DNA of 58,246 bases from Mnemiopsis leidyi (taxonomy: Eukaryota > Ctenophora > Tentaculata > Lobata > Bolinopsidae), in contig JH154498.1 in the NCBI GenBank assembly GCA_000226015.1, positions 80,882 to 139,127 on the forward strand. Reading direction: 5' to 3'. Positions 33,443 through 45,044 of this stretch are shown in pieces (within the stretch, counting starts at the first letter, position 1; the number at the start of each line of letters is the position of its first letter). The notes beneath the pieces are model-generated. The model made no database searches. It worked only from the letters and a program-made list of their open reading frames with translations, and was not told the DNA's origin. Made by a program: the position numbers and the translations under genes.

Positions 33443-34010
33443 CATGCGTTTTGGAATAGTTTTGTTTGCAGTAGAAATTTGATGAAATCTTGGTTTTTAG
33501 CATATTATGATTTTATAACGTTTTATTTGAATTAGTTTAGCGTTTGAATGATTGATAAAAGTCGCACAGACAGTTTGGTAATCTTCCTGAGCTTCTACGT
33601 TACAGTAGGAAGAAGCAAAACAGCAATGGCCGTATTTAGCATTGAGTATCCCTGCCACTAGTTATTGTCGTAATCAAGCTAATGTCGACACGCTCCGCTT
33701 CATTAAAAGTGGTTGCTGTACTAAGAAATAGACAACTCCAACAATACGATGAAAAGAACATGTAACATGACCCTTACCAATTTTACCTAATCAGTCCCCA
33801 ACACTCTAACTTAATAAGTCAATCAATATTATCTCATTAGTTCCCTTTACTTGGCAATGGAGACTTGCACTGAAGGGGAAATATTTCATTTAAATTTTAG
33901 TATATTTTAACTTAATTCTAACTTATATTTCAACTAGAAAGTGTTAAATTTTGATGAATTTAAACATAATATAATTACTAATCAACTGGAATATAGATAG
34001 ATCAAGTACA
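33443..34010. other. Convergent intergenic region
   Basis: This separates the SRCR receptor (+) and RdRP (-), which end toward each other. It is AT-rich with no exon. It should hold both polyadenylation regions, but I see no canonical AATAAA on either strand at a convincing position. Confidence 0.4.
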
Positions 34011-37000
34011 CTACCTCTGAGTACTGAGGATACTACAGATCGTCATGTTCATCTCCTTGAGACTAGGTGGTATCCAGGGGTACGGAGTCAAGTCGGCACT
34101 TGCTCTGCAGAAGATGATGCTCTTCAGAAAATCTAGATAAAGTTTCGAAGTGTCAGGTTGTTCCTCCTGTATAAGAGTTACTGGCTCTGATAACTTTCTC
34201 ACGTAGTATTCCTTAGCTTCTTTCTCGATTTCATGCTTAGATTCCTTGATTTGATTTGTAGCTTCCTCCTTGGGAATCCAATTCGCTGGGTAGTCGATCT
34301 TGATAGGGTCGATAGTTCGCTCCTGAACAAATAAGTTTGTATTTATTTTGTATTTGTATTTGTTACGCCTGTACCCAGGCTTTTACAGTTATACTGAAGG
34401 GGCTCCTGGAAGATTCTAGATCTTTTAATGGAGACCCTGCCCCTCCTCATTTAACCCTCAATCAAGGTTTCCCGGTTATTCGGCTGAGTGCATAGGCAAA
34501 TGCCCTAAGCGCACCCCTCTAGGATTGGTGGATCTGGGAATCGAACCCTCGATCTTCTGCATAGGAAGTCGGGGTAGAAACTACTACACCACCAACCCAT
34601 TGAGGAACACTTCAAGGCTATCCAAATTCATGACAGTTTTTGAAAATAGGCAAAATTCCTATGAACTTCAAAGGAGCAAAAAAGTAAAATATTTGAGTGA
34701 AAAAAAATAAGTTGAATTAACTGGTTTTCTGACCTGAACAAGAACCTGTATGAAGAGAAGGAGAAAGTCGATAGCAAGAACATGAAGCTCGTTCTCGAGG
34801 GAGTTGGTTTGAACCCACTTGACAATCACCGCTGCCGGTACTTGTAGGTGTAAATAGTGGGACAAATAGCGACGTACTGTGTACAACTGGGGGTGACCAA
34901 TTGAAGAGCGTTATTTTCGTTACGATGAAATATGAAAGTTTGATAAAACAATGTAACTTTAAATTAAACTTATTTATTATAAATTCGTTAGAAGCTGAAA
35001 TTATTGTAACCACCTCACTGTAATAATAAAGGGCAAACATGTAAAGTTAGCAAATAGCAATAACCAATAACAATCAAAACAAAAAGTAAGATCATGTTGC
35101 TAAAAAACAGCAAACTTACCCGTTTAAAAGAATCAGTCCCGAAAAAGACACAAATGTTAGGAGTGTTCCGAAGTGAGAGGTAAACCTCAGCCATCCCTGC
35201 TGTGTGAAGGTAACTCTTGTCCCAGCCTGTAATATACCAATAGAGTTTATGTGATGCTTGCCAAATTCATAACATAGTTGACAAATTGGCCCCTAAGTTG
35301 AATATCAATGAATGAAGTTTAAACCTAAAACAGCAAAAGTTTTAACGAATTTCTCTCGATCGGTTAAATTTTATCAAGAAAAAATCATGCCGAGGCCCAA
35401 GAACTAAAAACTGAGAAGTCTAGACAGAAAACCTGGATATGTCTCGAACATGTCTTGTTGAAGTTTGATGAGGGGAGCTGTTTCTTCAGAACTACAGAGG
35501 TACATCAGCAAGTGAGGATTGAAGGGAAGTCCACACGACGAGCCGTCTAAAGATAAGTAAGGGATCACGTGACATATGATACTTTTAACACTTCATTATA
35601 CAAATGATTTGGTACAAGGATGTCGCTGACGGGGCAGTGTCTAATGCATTGGAGGGGGTCCTAATCCCACCCATCCGTCATTTTTTACCTATATACTTAT
35701 ATACCTGTTTATGTTGATGCAGATTTTATCTATTCCATATCAATAGCTCCGTGTAGTCATTTACTACTGAATAACTAAACAGGAAATTGTAAGGAAAGTT
35801 AAAGCTTCATGATATCCATAAGTCTACTTTAAGAAACGCCTAAGCCTTGTTAGCACCTATCTCTTGTAGCTTGTAAGTCTCCGAAAAAGTCTCCATTTTC
35901 TCTTTGGCTTCATTGTAGGAAGATGGCGGTGCTTCTTTCTGAAAATTAGTTTCAAGGTTTGAGGAACGACATTTTGACACTATAAAGCTACCGATAAAAC
36001 ATATTATATATGTACATTATACAATATTCATGTTATGTATATAAACAAACCAAATACATATTTTAAAAAGTAGGTAACACAGACCAGCTTAGACAGATGA
36101 GAACTGAACCACTGGGTCATGTTCTTTATCATGATGCTGGAGCAGGATTCTTGTTTAAACTGGTCTTGTTGGATAGCCCCGCTGTTCTTACGTGCCTTTA
36201 CAAGTTCACAGAGAACCTGAAATATAGTACATATGTTGGGACATGAGAATTTTCTTGAAGGTATGATAGGAATATCGAACCGATATGTTAAACACTATAA
36301 TAAAAATATAATCTAATTTTATCAAACTGATATAATTTACCCCTTATATGCAAAAATGGAAACTTTAAAGCACACATTTGATTTGACCGTACCTCACTGA
36401 CACACCAAGGAAATGAGAGTAGCTTCGTAGAACCTTGCCCGATGTATTTGTACGCAGCTAGATACCAGGCAGCTGCTTTTTTGTAGCACTCTTGCTCTAT
36501 TTCCGGCTTCTGAAACAGACGATTTCCTTTTTGACGTTTCAGGGAACAAGAAATCGGTAACGCGACAATCAATTATTAACGAAGGCAGCTAGGAAAAAAA
36601 TTGTGTTCAATATTACCTCCATCCATTCTCCTTTTTGAGTATCAAACTGTTCGAAGAATCTTTTCTGGAACTTTGCCTGAAGATTCCGGTAAAACCTCAC
36701 ACACTCTTCTGTAATATCGTAGTTTTTCTTCTTGTCTTTTTCTATGCTCAACTTTACCTGAAGAGGCGCGATGTCTCAAACCAAGCCACAAAATTTCAAA
36801 ATTGTTTTCTGTATTTTAAGCTTAGCGTAACTCTTAGTAACAGGTAACTGAGTCAGCTTGTTTGATTACGATAAGAAAACGAATGAAAAATGTTCGCTCT
36901 TCTATTGGAACTTACAGTGTTGAGACAGCCGCAAGCAATATCACCCTCGTTATCAATACCATACTGGTTCATCAAGGCATCTAGCTCTTTGTTGTATTCT

Positions 37001-40000
37001 TCACAAAACATATTAGCCTCCTGCATGTAATTTTGAAAACCATCGTACAGGAACATAGGTTGGGGCTTCAGAGATGACATGTCTGTCATGACATCCTGCT
37101 CTCCTAGAACCTAGGAGAGAAAATTATAAGATCTGGTTCTGTTGAATCATTACTTCATTAAGTTAGTATGTTTGGGAATTGTATTTTTTATATTATGTCT
37201 GAAGTACATCTAGGGGAGAACTGAAGTGCTTTAATAAAACAAATCAGCCTTCACAAAGCCCTAACGTTAAAGCAGGTGATAACGTACAGCAGCAAGAGAG
37301 CGACAAATCCTGTAACAGTTGCCGACCACACTGGTCGACTTGTAGCAGGGCTTGTCAGGCTTCTCCATCCAGTCCGGATACTCGAACACTTTCAGTTCCT
37401 TGCTGAAGTTTTCTGCTACACCTGCGTGAGTTGCCTCATTGTGTTATCTTTATAGATCAGTCGCAAAACATAGGGTGGTTGCCACCACCCTAATTATGTA
37501 CCATCCAAGTTTTCGATTGAAAAAAATTCCAATTCACTGCATCCCGTGTATTGAAACAGTGTGGATGTGTAAAGGCAGCGTGTAAACAATTCTAACCTTC
37601 GGTGAAATATGACGACTTACCAGTTTTTGGGTAATCCACAGCAATACTGTGTTGTATTGCAAGTTCGATAGGTTTGGGATCATCGACAGAGCCTCTGTCG
37701 CAGTGAACAGCATGAGCGTTACTGATCTTACCTGGTTTTAAATGGATGAGAATGGTTTACATGTGGGTAAAATAACATTAAAATGTTAGACTTGCAGCAA
37801 AATTTAAACATTAACACCACCAGAAGGATCGCACTGACCTAGATTGTTAGGTTTTGTGATGTGTTTGACAACTTGGTTCGTAAGCTGTACAGGAGTTATC
37901 GGGTTAGGTTCCAACTGGGTTTTAGCTGCTTCGTAGTCACCAGGATCCTTGTTTTTTATTTGAGGGTGGAGACTATCCGACCAGCAGACAAAGTACTCAT
38001 CTCCGTCGAGGTCTGATCCTAAAAATATTGACGAGTCAGAAACAAATTGCCTGGAAGGATTGAAACACAGATAGGGCAAAACAGAAGAGATGGAAAGAAT
38101 TGAAGATATACCTGAGAGTTCGCTAGGGTGAGGACGTCTTCCTTTTTGGGGAAAGACGACCACATCAAACATATGGTGTAGTTGGGGAATATCTATAGCG
38201 GTAAATGATCTCAGATCTCCTGGATGAACACAAGGATTCTTCGTTATGAACAGCTTCCGTTTTAGTATCGTTAGATCTTTCTGTGGATTTCATCTTGTGA
38301 CTCGTCGAATCGACAGCCTATGTTACAATTAAATAGGCTTAACATTAGCGACATCACTAAGATTGATCAAGTCTAAAAATAAAGTTAGCAGCTGAAAAGA
38401 TAATAAATTTACCCCAGGTGCAGCAATATCGGGAGAGTATTGCACGAAAACTTGGCCATACTCCAGCGTTCCCGTCTCATCCATGACACCTAACATCTGA
38501 CGTCCTATATCTGCTGGCATTTTTATCCTTGTTCGGTCAAGTACCTAATGGGAACTACATTGAAGACGCTGTAGGATGAATGTTTGATATGAGCTTAGAA
38601 ATGAAGATGAAAAATATCAGAATTTATGGGCCAATATCCTAACAAGTTTGCTAAGTCACTTGATCCAAGTGGTTATGAGATCTACACATCATACTATTGC
38701 CTGAATAATGATAAAGTATTTCTTATTCACGTAGGTTGGGTTAAACTGTTAAAGTATTTTATGTTTAAAACAAGCATTTTACCTCCTTCACATGGAATCT
38801 GTAAAGAGCAAGAAGCTGAAGCCGGTGAAAAGGCTCCTGAGTCAGGTCTATTCCACAGTCCAGAACCCTCTTGAAAATACCGTCACCTTGAAAGTCCATC
38901 AAACTACGGGAGGCTTCGTCAGGATCCATAAGAGAGTTGGCCAAGCCAATCAAGGTATCGTTTTGTAAGTTGATAAAGGCTTCTTCTTTCACGAGGTATC
39001 CTCGTAATAACCATATAACCTGAAATCAACAGGTCAAGCATTGACATCTGATCACTGCACTGGTCAAATTAATTTGTAAAATGTCTTGCGAAAAAAATAC
39101 CGATTTAAACTAACCTGTCTGTTCATGTACAGAAGATTTGGTTTACTGGCCTTGCAGTATTCAATGTCTTTGTGATTACTTTCGAACTTTTTCATACTCG
39201 GTCTTACCTTAAAACATCACATATCAGGAAAGGTGTACTTGATCTACTTACGCATATCATAGTGAGAAACATTGTAATAGGACCTTGATAGTTGATACCG
39301 ACGAAAACATCTATGCATCTCAGCAGAACATTTCCCATCCTCATGTTTTATTGATCAAGGCAAATCTGTGTGTGTGCGCCTATTTTTTTATTAAATGGTA
39401 ATTTTGTGCCAAAGTAAGAATTTTAGAGCAGCACCGGGTCAAATTGATAAAATTTTTGGATCCATTATTGCGAACCGATTATTGCGATTAAAAGAAGGAA
39501 TTTTTTTCAAAAGCGGACCAATTTCAGGAGGTGCACAATTACTTTATTGAGGTGCATAATCGCTTTCTGGTTACATCGAGGTCGTTAAATGCTTTTGATT
39601 CAACTAGAGGATGGAAATATAAAGCACCCATCACTGGCTAAGCTTAGCGGGCGTAATTCTGGTTGAGATTCGCCTGTTCATTAAAATCGAATCTTCAGAG
39701 CTTCCTAGGTTAGCTCTCTATTTTGACTAACTTGTATTATCTTTTTAGATTTATCAAGAGTAGGATCGTAAGCTACCATGCCCTTACAGCCACCATATCG
39801 TATCTGGAACGCGGAAGGAAGGTACTCCATTTCTCTATCTTCTTTTATCTAAAAAGGAAGTTAACAGACACCTCACACCTTGTATTTCGAATAGGCAGTA
39901 GTAACATCTCACGACCATAAACGTATTTTGTACCTTTTCTTTCATTTGCTACACCTGTACACATGCAATTACAGTTCTAACGAAGGGCAACTGGGAGATT

Positions 40001-42611
40001 TTACATCTTTTAACAGAGACCCTCCTCATTTAACCCTCAATCACGGTTTCCCCATCATCTGGCTAAGTCAATCGAAGGAGATCGTGTAGGCAAATAGCTT
40101 TAGCACACTCCTTCAGGATTGGCGGATGATAACCGCCGGATATGGGAATCTAACCCTCGACTTCCTGTTTAGGAGGATGGGGTAGATACCACTACACCAC
40201 CAACGTTGATCACCATATAGTTTGGTATCATAAAGCTCGACAATATGCAGCAAGTCTAGGATTGTACCATTTGATCGACTAACTTCTTAGTTTCTGTAAA
40301 TTACCAAGTTTGAAGTACAAATTACAATACAGGCTTAGTTGAATGTATATGCTAAGCTTTTCAAAATATTTAGACAAATGCTTCCAAATCTATTATTTAC
40401 TGCTAACCTTGACAGCTATTGGTTTAGATATTCTGCCGATTCCATCACTGAATGTGTACTTTCCATCTTCAGTCACAATATCATCAATGAGATTTTCCTC
40501 GGCATCTTGAATAAGACTACTTTCCGTCGTAGTAAATGCCTGGCCAAGCCGTGCTACATATTTAGCCAGACAGCGTTCTTTGCTAAAATCTCCGATCCAA
40601 TCACGGATTTTATCCACTGAGAGATTAATTTTTAAAGACAAACAAACGATATTAAAAGAACAATCAAACATAAGGGTACGATTCTCCTCGGTGTGCATAT
40701 CAATCAAGCTGATTGGGGGTCATTACAAAAAGGATTGCTGTCGGTCACAGTATGGGAGTAAAAATTCGTGAAATAAAACAAGAAACATAACAATAAAAAA
40801 TAAAACACAAACCTGTACATCTAGAGCCACTCTCGGAGACAAACCAGGCACCAGAACTTCTCAGTTGAGAGTTTGAACAACCAAGGAAGCGGTAATTTCT
40901 GCCTTTATCCCCTATCTGTATTCCATTGTGGAACAAATCTGATATTCTCGTTATCAACTGGGTAAGGGTTTTATGTGATTAACTTTACGATATTAATTCA
41001 ATATTGAATAAATAAGCATAAATATAGCGAGCCTTAAAATAGTTTTGCTGCTTATAATGATAGATTGTATTATATTGTGGAATTGCACTCTTCAACTAAG
41101 ATTTACTTTCATCATGAACTTTTGCAACAATAGAATCATATTGAATATATGCAAAAAATAAAAAAGTTGCAGTAGGTACTTACAGAGTTTACAATAGGAT
41201 TTTTCCCAGTATCGTGATGTCTATCATACTCAATGTTCAAATTTAGTGGTCCAAAGTCCTCATCTCGAAAACTCACCCTCACAAAGTTGTCATGGTCAAA
41301 TTCTCTTATGACTCTATTTGAGGTGTTTAATTCTGGGGGTTGAAACATAATTCTGGTTGGAGTGACAGTAATTCTTCTAATAGAAAATAGTTTGATCTTT
41401 AAGGCTTTTTCGCCCAATGAATCTCTGAGGTTTATCCTCTCCTTCTCTTGATCAAACAAGGTTTTTAGTTCGTTTGGTATATCAACAAATCGCCTTCTGT
41501 CAAGCTTTTGACACAGCACATCAAACGATTTTATAAGAGCCTCTATATCTGTCTCATGTTTTATTCCAGAAATTAAACTTTCAAGTGATTTAAACACATC
41601 ACTGCCCAAGCCAAGCTTGTCGGTGAATCTTGTCCCCTTGGACACAAGCATAAGCAATCCATAGCGAACAGCAAATCTGTTTTTGGCATTGCAGATTTGT
41701 ATATCTGGAAAAGCATTTAGGAGCTTTTCAATAATATTATTTTTAAATTGATAACTTTTTGACCCTTGCTCCTCTTCAATAGGTGAAAAATATGCTACAT
41801 AGCTGTGTTTGATAAATCCAGCTATGACCTGGGTATGAGAATTGTTGTCGTCTTGATTACCAATACAGAACTGAAACACTGAGCAACGACCAAACTCCTC
41901 AGATTTACATTCACCAACAGCATTATGCCTGTACCAACGAACATGTTTTAGGATATTTTCCTCAATTTTGCTTTCTTCCCACAGCTTACTATCAGCATTC
42001 ATCTCTAAAGTCTTCTTTCTTCCACTTGCAATATCAAATTTATAAGCTTTCCAAACCTTAGGAGGATTTCTTATTGGTAAATACATTGAGAAATCTTCAT
42101 GGAAAATGTCTCCAACAACAAAACCTTCCACTGACCGATATTCAAAGAGAAGCTTATACCACTCATCATCTGTTATGATATAGCATGTTACTTTTTTCAT
42201 ATCATGCTCAAAGTCTAGGATCATTCTTTTGCAGTGCTTTGGTTTTAGGTTGATATGCTTTTTGTACGTTTTGCAATCAATGAAATTTCCTATTGATAAC
42301 TCAGAAACTCTTGTATAAACTTGAGCATGGTAATGTAGAGGCTCATCAGCATTTTCGTTCATGGTAACTCTTAACCAACCCACAAAGCTTCTATCACTGC
42401 ACCACTTTTTAAGGGTCTCATAATAATTAAGTTGGTATTCTGAACTGAGTTTGTATTCAATGCTGGTGGTTGTTTCATATTTATTTTCTTTAAATTCCCA
42501 ACTTTGCAGTTTAAGTGATGTGTCTTCAATCAACTCTTGAATTGCTTCTTCAGCATTTTCCTCATCATAACTAGAATCCAAATGCTTTATGAACAATGTC
42601 ACATCATACAT
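34011..42611 (-). CDS. Eukaryotic RNA-dependent RNA polymerase (RNA-silencing type)
   Basis: Cell-encoded RdRP of the QDE-1/EGO-1/RDR family, which copies RNA templates to make double-stranded or secondary small RNA. Nineteen exons, ATG 42611 to stop 34011, sum to 1384 codons plus stop with all phases matching. Exons: 42611-41184, 40957-40813, 40616-40408, 39848-39732, 39207-39115, 39019-38783, 38544-38413, 38280-38112, 38018-37839, 37731-37621, 37421-37288, 37110-36916, 36757-36617, 36509-36393, 36216-36085, 35938-35857, 35546-35433, 35226-35120, 34322-34011. Family blocks in order are TPTRIMF (417), [19 protein letters not shown] (about 578), [27 protein letters not shown] (634), [24 protein letters not shown] (about 762-778), [11 protein letters not shown] (800), [17 protein letters not shown], then [12 protein letters not shown] with the catalytic Asp triad intact (846-850), and AVDYPKTG. 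No in-frame stop or missing key residue is seen, so it looks functional. The ATG directly follows GATTCAG, so a 5' leader exon is possible. Confidence 0.96.
34361..34598 (-). mobile_element. tRNA-derived SINE, copy 1
   Basis: Read on the - strand it starts with a tRNA-like head. TTGGTGGTGTAGTAGTTT resembles box A, and GAGGGTTCGATTCCC is a perfect box B. A ~160-bp non-tRNA body follows, with matches to copy 2 (TTGAGGGTTAAATGAGGAGG, AGGGTCTC, TAAAAG). It lies in RdRP intron 18, in the same orientation as the gene. Confidence 0.75.
39951..40205 (-). mobile_element. tRNA-derived SINE, copy 2
   Basis: Same element as at 34361-34598, lying in RdRP intron 3 and again in gene orientation. Box B is degraded (GGTTAGATTCC instead of GGTTCGATTCC). 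The two copies differ by several indels; copy 2 has an insertion near 40075-40095. Confidence 0.75.
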
Positions 42612-42892
42612 CTGAATCTGGAGATAATTTCTGAAGATAAAATCTTAAGATAATTTTGAAATAAACTTTTTAGATATCATAAAGTATACCTACCTATTAC
42701 ATTAGCAAAATTCGATAGTAGATTAGAAATAAAAATAAATAAAAATAAATTGGATAGTAGATTAGAAATAAAAATAAAGGAAGGCTTCATTGCTATCATA
42801 AAAGCAGTTAAAAGTGGTGCCACCCTCATTGTCGACTCAAGCATTATCAAATCAAGAACAGCAGTAAAGTTCTAAACAGGAAAACTCAGCAA

Positions 42893-43260
42893 TGATCCAC
42901 TGGGTTACTGGTATACAACTTTCAGCAAAGGATGCAAATAACTCATGGGAATCTCTGACAATAAATGAGCTGACCAGACTGGACCTACCAACCGGCCTAG
43001 TATCCTACTTTTACCCAGCCTTCAAAATCCATAAGATAAAAAGGCCAGGATGATCTCATACCAGCTGCAATCCCACCAGCAAGCATTATCACTGCCCTCT
43101 ATGAAGGAGTTAGCAGAAGACCAGATGTGTTTTTTGCTGAAAAGTACCTCCGCCTACTTGAGAGAGACTTCTGTGAAGACCTCCTTATTGACAACAGAGA
43201 TGTTCTTGTTTGGTTAAATAATGAAAATGACACAATCAAAACGAGAACCATTAAGCATTA
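42893..43260 (+). pseudogene. Frameshifted ORF, possibly from a mobile element
   Basis: HWVTGIQLSAKDANNSW runs to FYPAFKIHKIKRPG before a stop. Shifting frame by one near 43050 continues as DLIPAAIPPASIITALYEG, then AEKYLRLLERDFCEDLL and a stop at 43258. Both halves are protein-like and lack introns. The KIHK-x-P word is reminiscent of reverse-transcriptase motifs of Penelope- or DIRS-type elements, but this is a weak resemblance. A decayed mobile-element fragment is my best reading. Confidence 0.35.
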
Positions 43261-44524
43261 AGCTTAAGTAAGTAAGTAATAATAATGACATGACATCATC
43301 ACACATATCTATTGAAAATGTCAAGGCACTAAATGGAAGAATAATAGAAAACCCTAAAACTTTTCCATCCACAATTAAAATCACGAAAACGACAAAAAAG
43401 TTAACTGTACTTTCAAGTTGAACTAAGATTAATAAATCGATTTTTTGCCACAATGGAATGGGACAGAAGATATTCATTATGTCTTTCTTTGTTACTAACA
43501 TAACTTGGTCCTTCCTGCAACTTTATTGGAAACATTCCAAAAGTGTAGAACATTTACTACATTTTTAGAGGTCATATCTTTCTTAAAACTCTCTAAACCC
43601 ATTTTAAAGCTTAAAACATTTGTAGAATTAGATTTTACTGTAAGGCCCTTTATGACTTATTGAACCCTACAGCGGCCATTAAAGCATTGAAAGTTGCAAT
43701 GGTGGAACAGGGACCAGAGTGGTCCAACCAATTAATTCAGAGAATGGCTTGCAAAAAGTGTTGGACTTAGCTTCGAATCATCAGTGGGAAAATTCAATGG
43801 AGACTGGTACAGGCAGAAACGCGAACGAGGTGTCCCTACTCAATAAAACAATAAATTTCAATAAAACAATAAATTTAAGTTTCTTGCCATTTATTACAAA
43901 GCAACACGAAAATCTTGACAAAGTCAAAGTTTAGATAGTTGAGAAGCCCTGGAGATTCAGCTGCACCTCAATCTGGGTGGTAGCTAACGGGGCAAAGGGG
44001 TGCTCTTACTTTTCGCTTTTGGGCACACCAAAACGTTAGATACCATTTGTGGTTCAAGAATACAAGCATATGATCATGCAGAATGGGTTGCAGATTCAGT
44101 TAAGTGAGNNNNNNNNNNAAAACTTATCTCACATTCATTCTCACACTTCTCACTTGAGCAGTCAAGTACCAAATTGCCCTAATTAACTGAAATTTCAGGA
44201 GGACATGCAGCAGAAAGTTTGTCAAACCGTTGTGGAACTGACTTTTGAGGCATCGAAGTTACAAGATCAAAGATGTCCATTCTAAAGGCAACCCTTCATG
44301 TTGATTCATGATGAGTGCCTTTTTAATAATATTCTTTATCCTAGTGGCAAAAAATAGGGAATCTGGGAATATGATTCCTAGCCAAAAGTGTGAGATAAAA
44401 AGCCAAAAAGTAAACAACTGGCAGGATTTTGGAGATAGCACAATATCTAGCTTGACTGTGTCCGTCATTCTAAAACGTTCCTTAAATGCTGATTTGGAAA
44501 AGTTGTGTGCTTTTTAAGTTGAGC

Positions 44525-44640
44525 TGCGCTTCCCAGTTCTAGCCATATATTCCTCGTTCTAGCCATGACCATGGCTAGATCTGGGAATGCGCTTCCCACA
44601 GGGCTTTTTCTGGGAAGCGCGGCGCATGGCTTGAATTACA
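44525..44640. repeat. Nested palindromes
   Basis: TCTAGCCATG-AC-CATGGCTAGA is a perfect 10-bp-arm palindrome (about 44557-44578). Around it GCGCTTCCCA at 44527 faces TGGGAAtGCGC, and GCGCTTCCCA at 44590 faces TGGGAAGCGC at about 44610. The whole could fold into alternative stems. This is probably the debris of a foldback element. Confidence 0.6.
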
Positions 44641-44683
44641 GTAGCCATGCGTATAAGACTATAATGATTACTTTTAAGAACAT

Positions 44684-44756
44684 GACGCGGTGGCCGAGTG
44701 GTTAAGGTGCCGGCTCTAGCGTGAGGAGACCTGAGTTCGATGCCCGGTCGGGGAAT
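44684..44756 (+). pseudogene. tRNA-like sequence (tRNA pseudogene or SINE head)
   Basis: GACGCGGTGGCCGAGTGGTT followed by AAGG matches the 5' half and box A of a tRNA with a long-variable-arm look. The T-arm GAGTTCGATGCCC is an imperfect box B. The 3' end (GTCGGGGAA) cannot pair with GACGCGG, so the acceptor stem is lost. A functional tRNA is unlikely. Confidence 0.55.
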
Positions 44757-45044
44757 TATTTCCAATAGCTTTTTTTGATAACATAACTTCCACAGTCTAA
44801 CTATTGCTGTTTTCCCTGTAACTTGATTATGCTTGCTCATACTGCTACTAGGCCATCTTACTTGTTACTGTTATGAAATAGGCCACGTGAACAAGAGCAG
44901 AATTAGCAAAAAAGCCAAAATGAGCCTGTGAATTCGCATTCCTAGCCAATTTTAAAATTTATGCCACTGGGCTGACAGTTTATTGTCATAAGTTTTTCGC
45001 TTCAAAAGTCTGGTTTAAACATTTAACAAAACTGTTTTCTAGCT

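Larger units (their letters stand above)
42612..45044. other. Repeat-rich intergenic region with scaffold gap
   Basis: It holds a short tandem duplication (GATAGTAGATTAGAAATAAA at about 42714 and 42753), a broken ORF (42893-43260), a duplicated AATAAAACAATAAATTT at about 43841-43877, ten Ns at 44109-44118, a palindrome cluster and a tRNA-like sequence. The word AAIKALKVAMVEQGPEWSN can be read near 43670-43730 (+) but leads nowhere. The density of decayed elements suggests a transposon graveyard between RdRP and Kelch genes. Confidence 0.45.

Noticed and set aside
33165-33503. - strand frame of 112 codons over the SRCR tail exon
   Set aside because: It is antisense to the proline-rich tail; the + strand frame continues the receptor in phase through its membrane segment.
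44684-44756. Functional tRNA gene
   Set aside because: The 3' half cannot form the acceptor stem with GACGCGG and box B is imperfect; the sequence was kept only as a tRNA-like relic.
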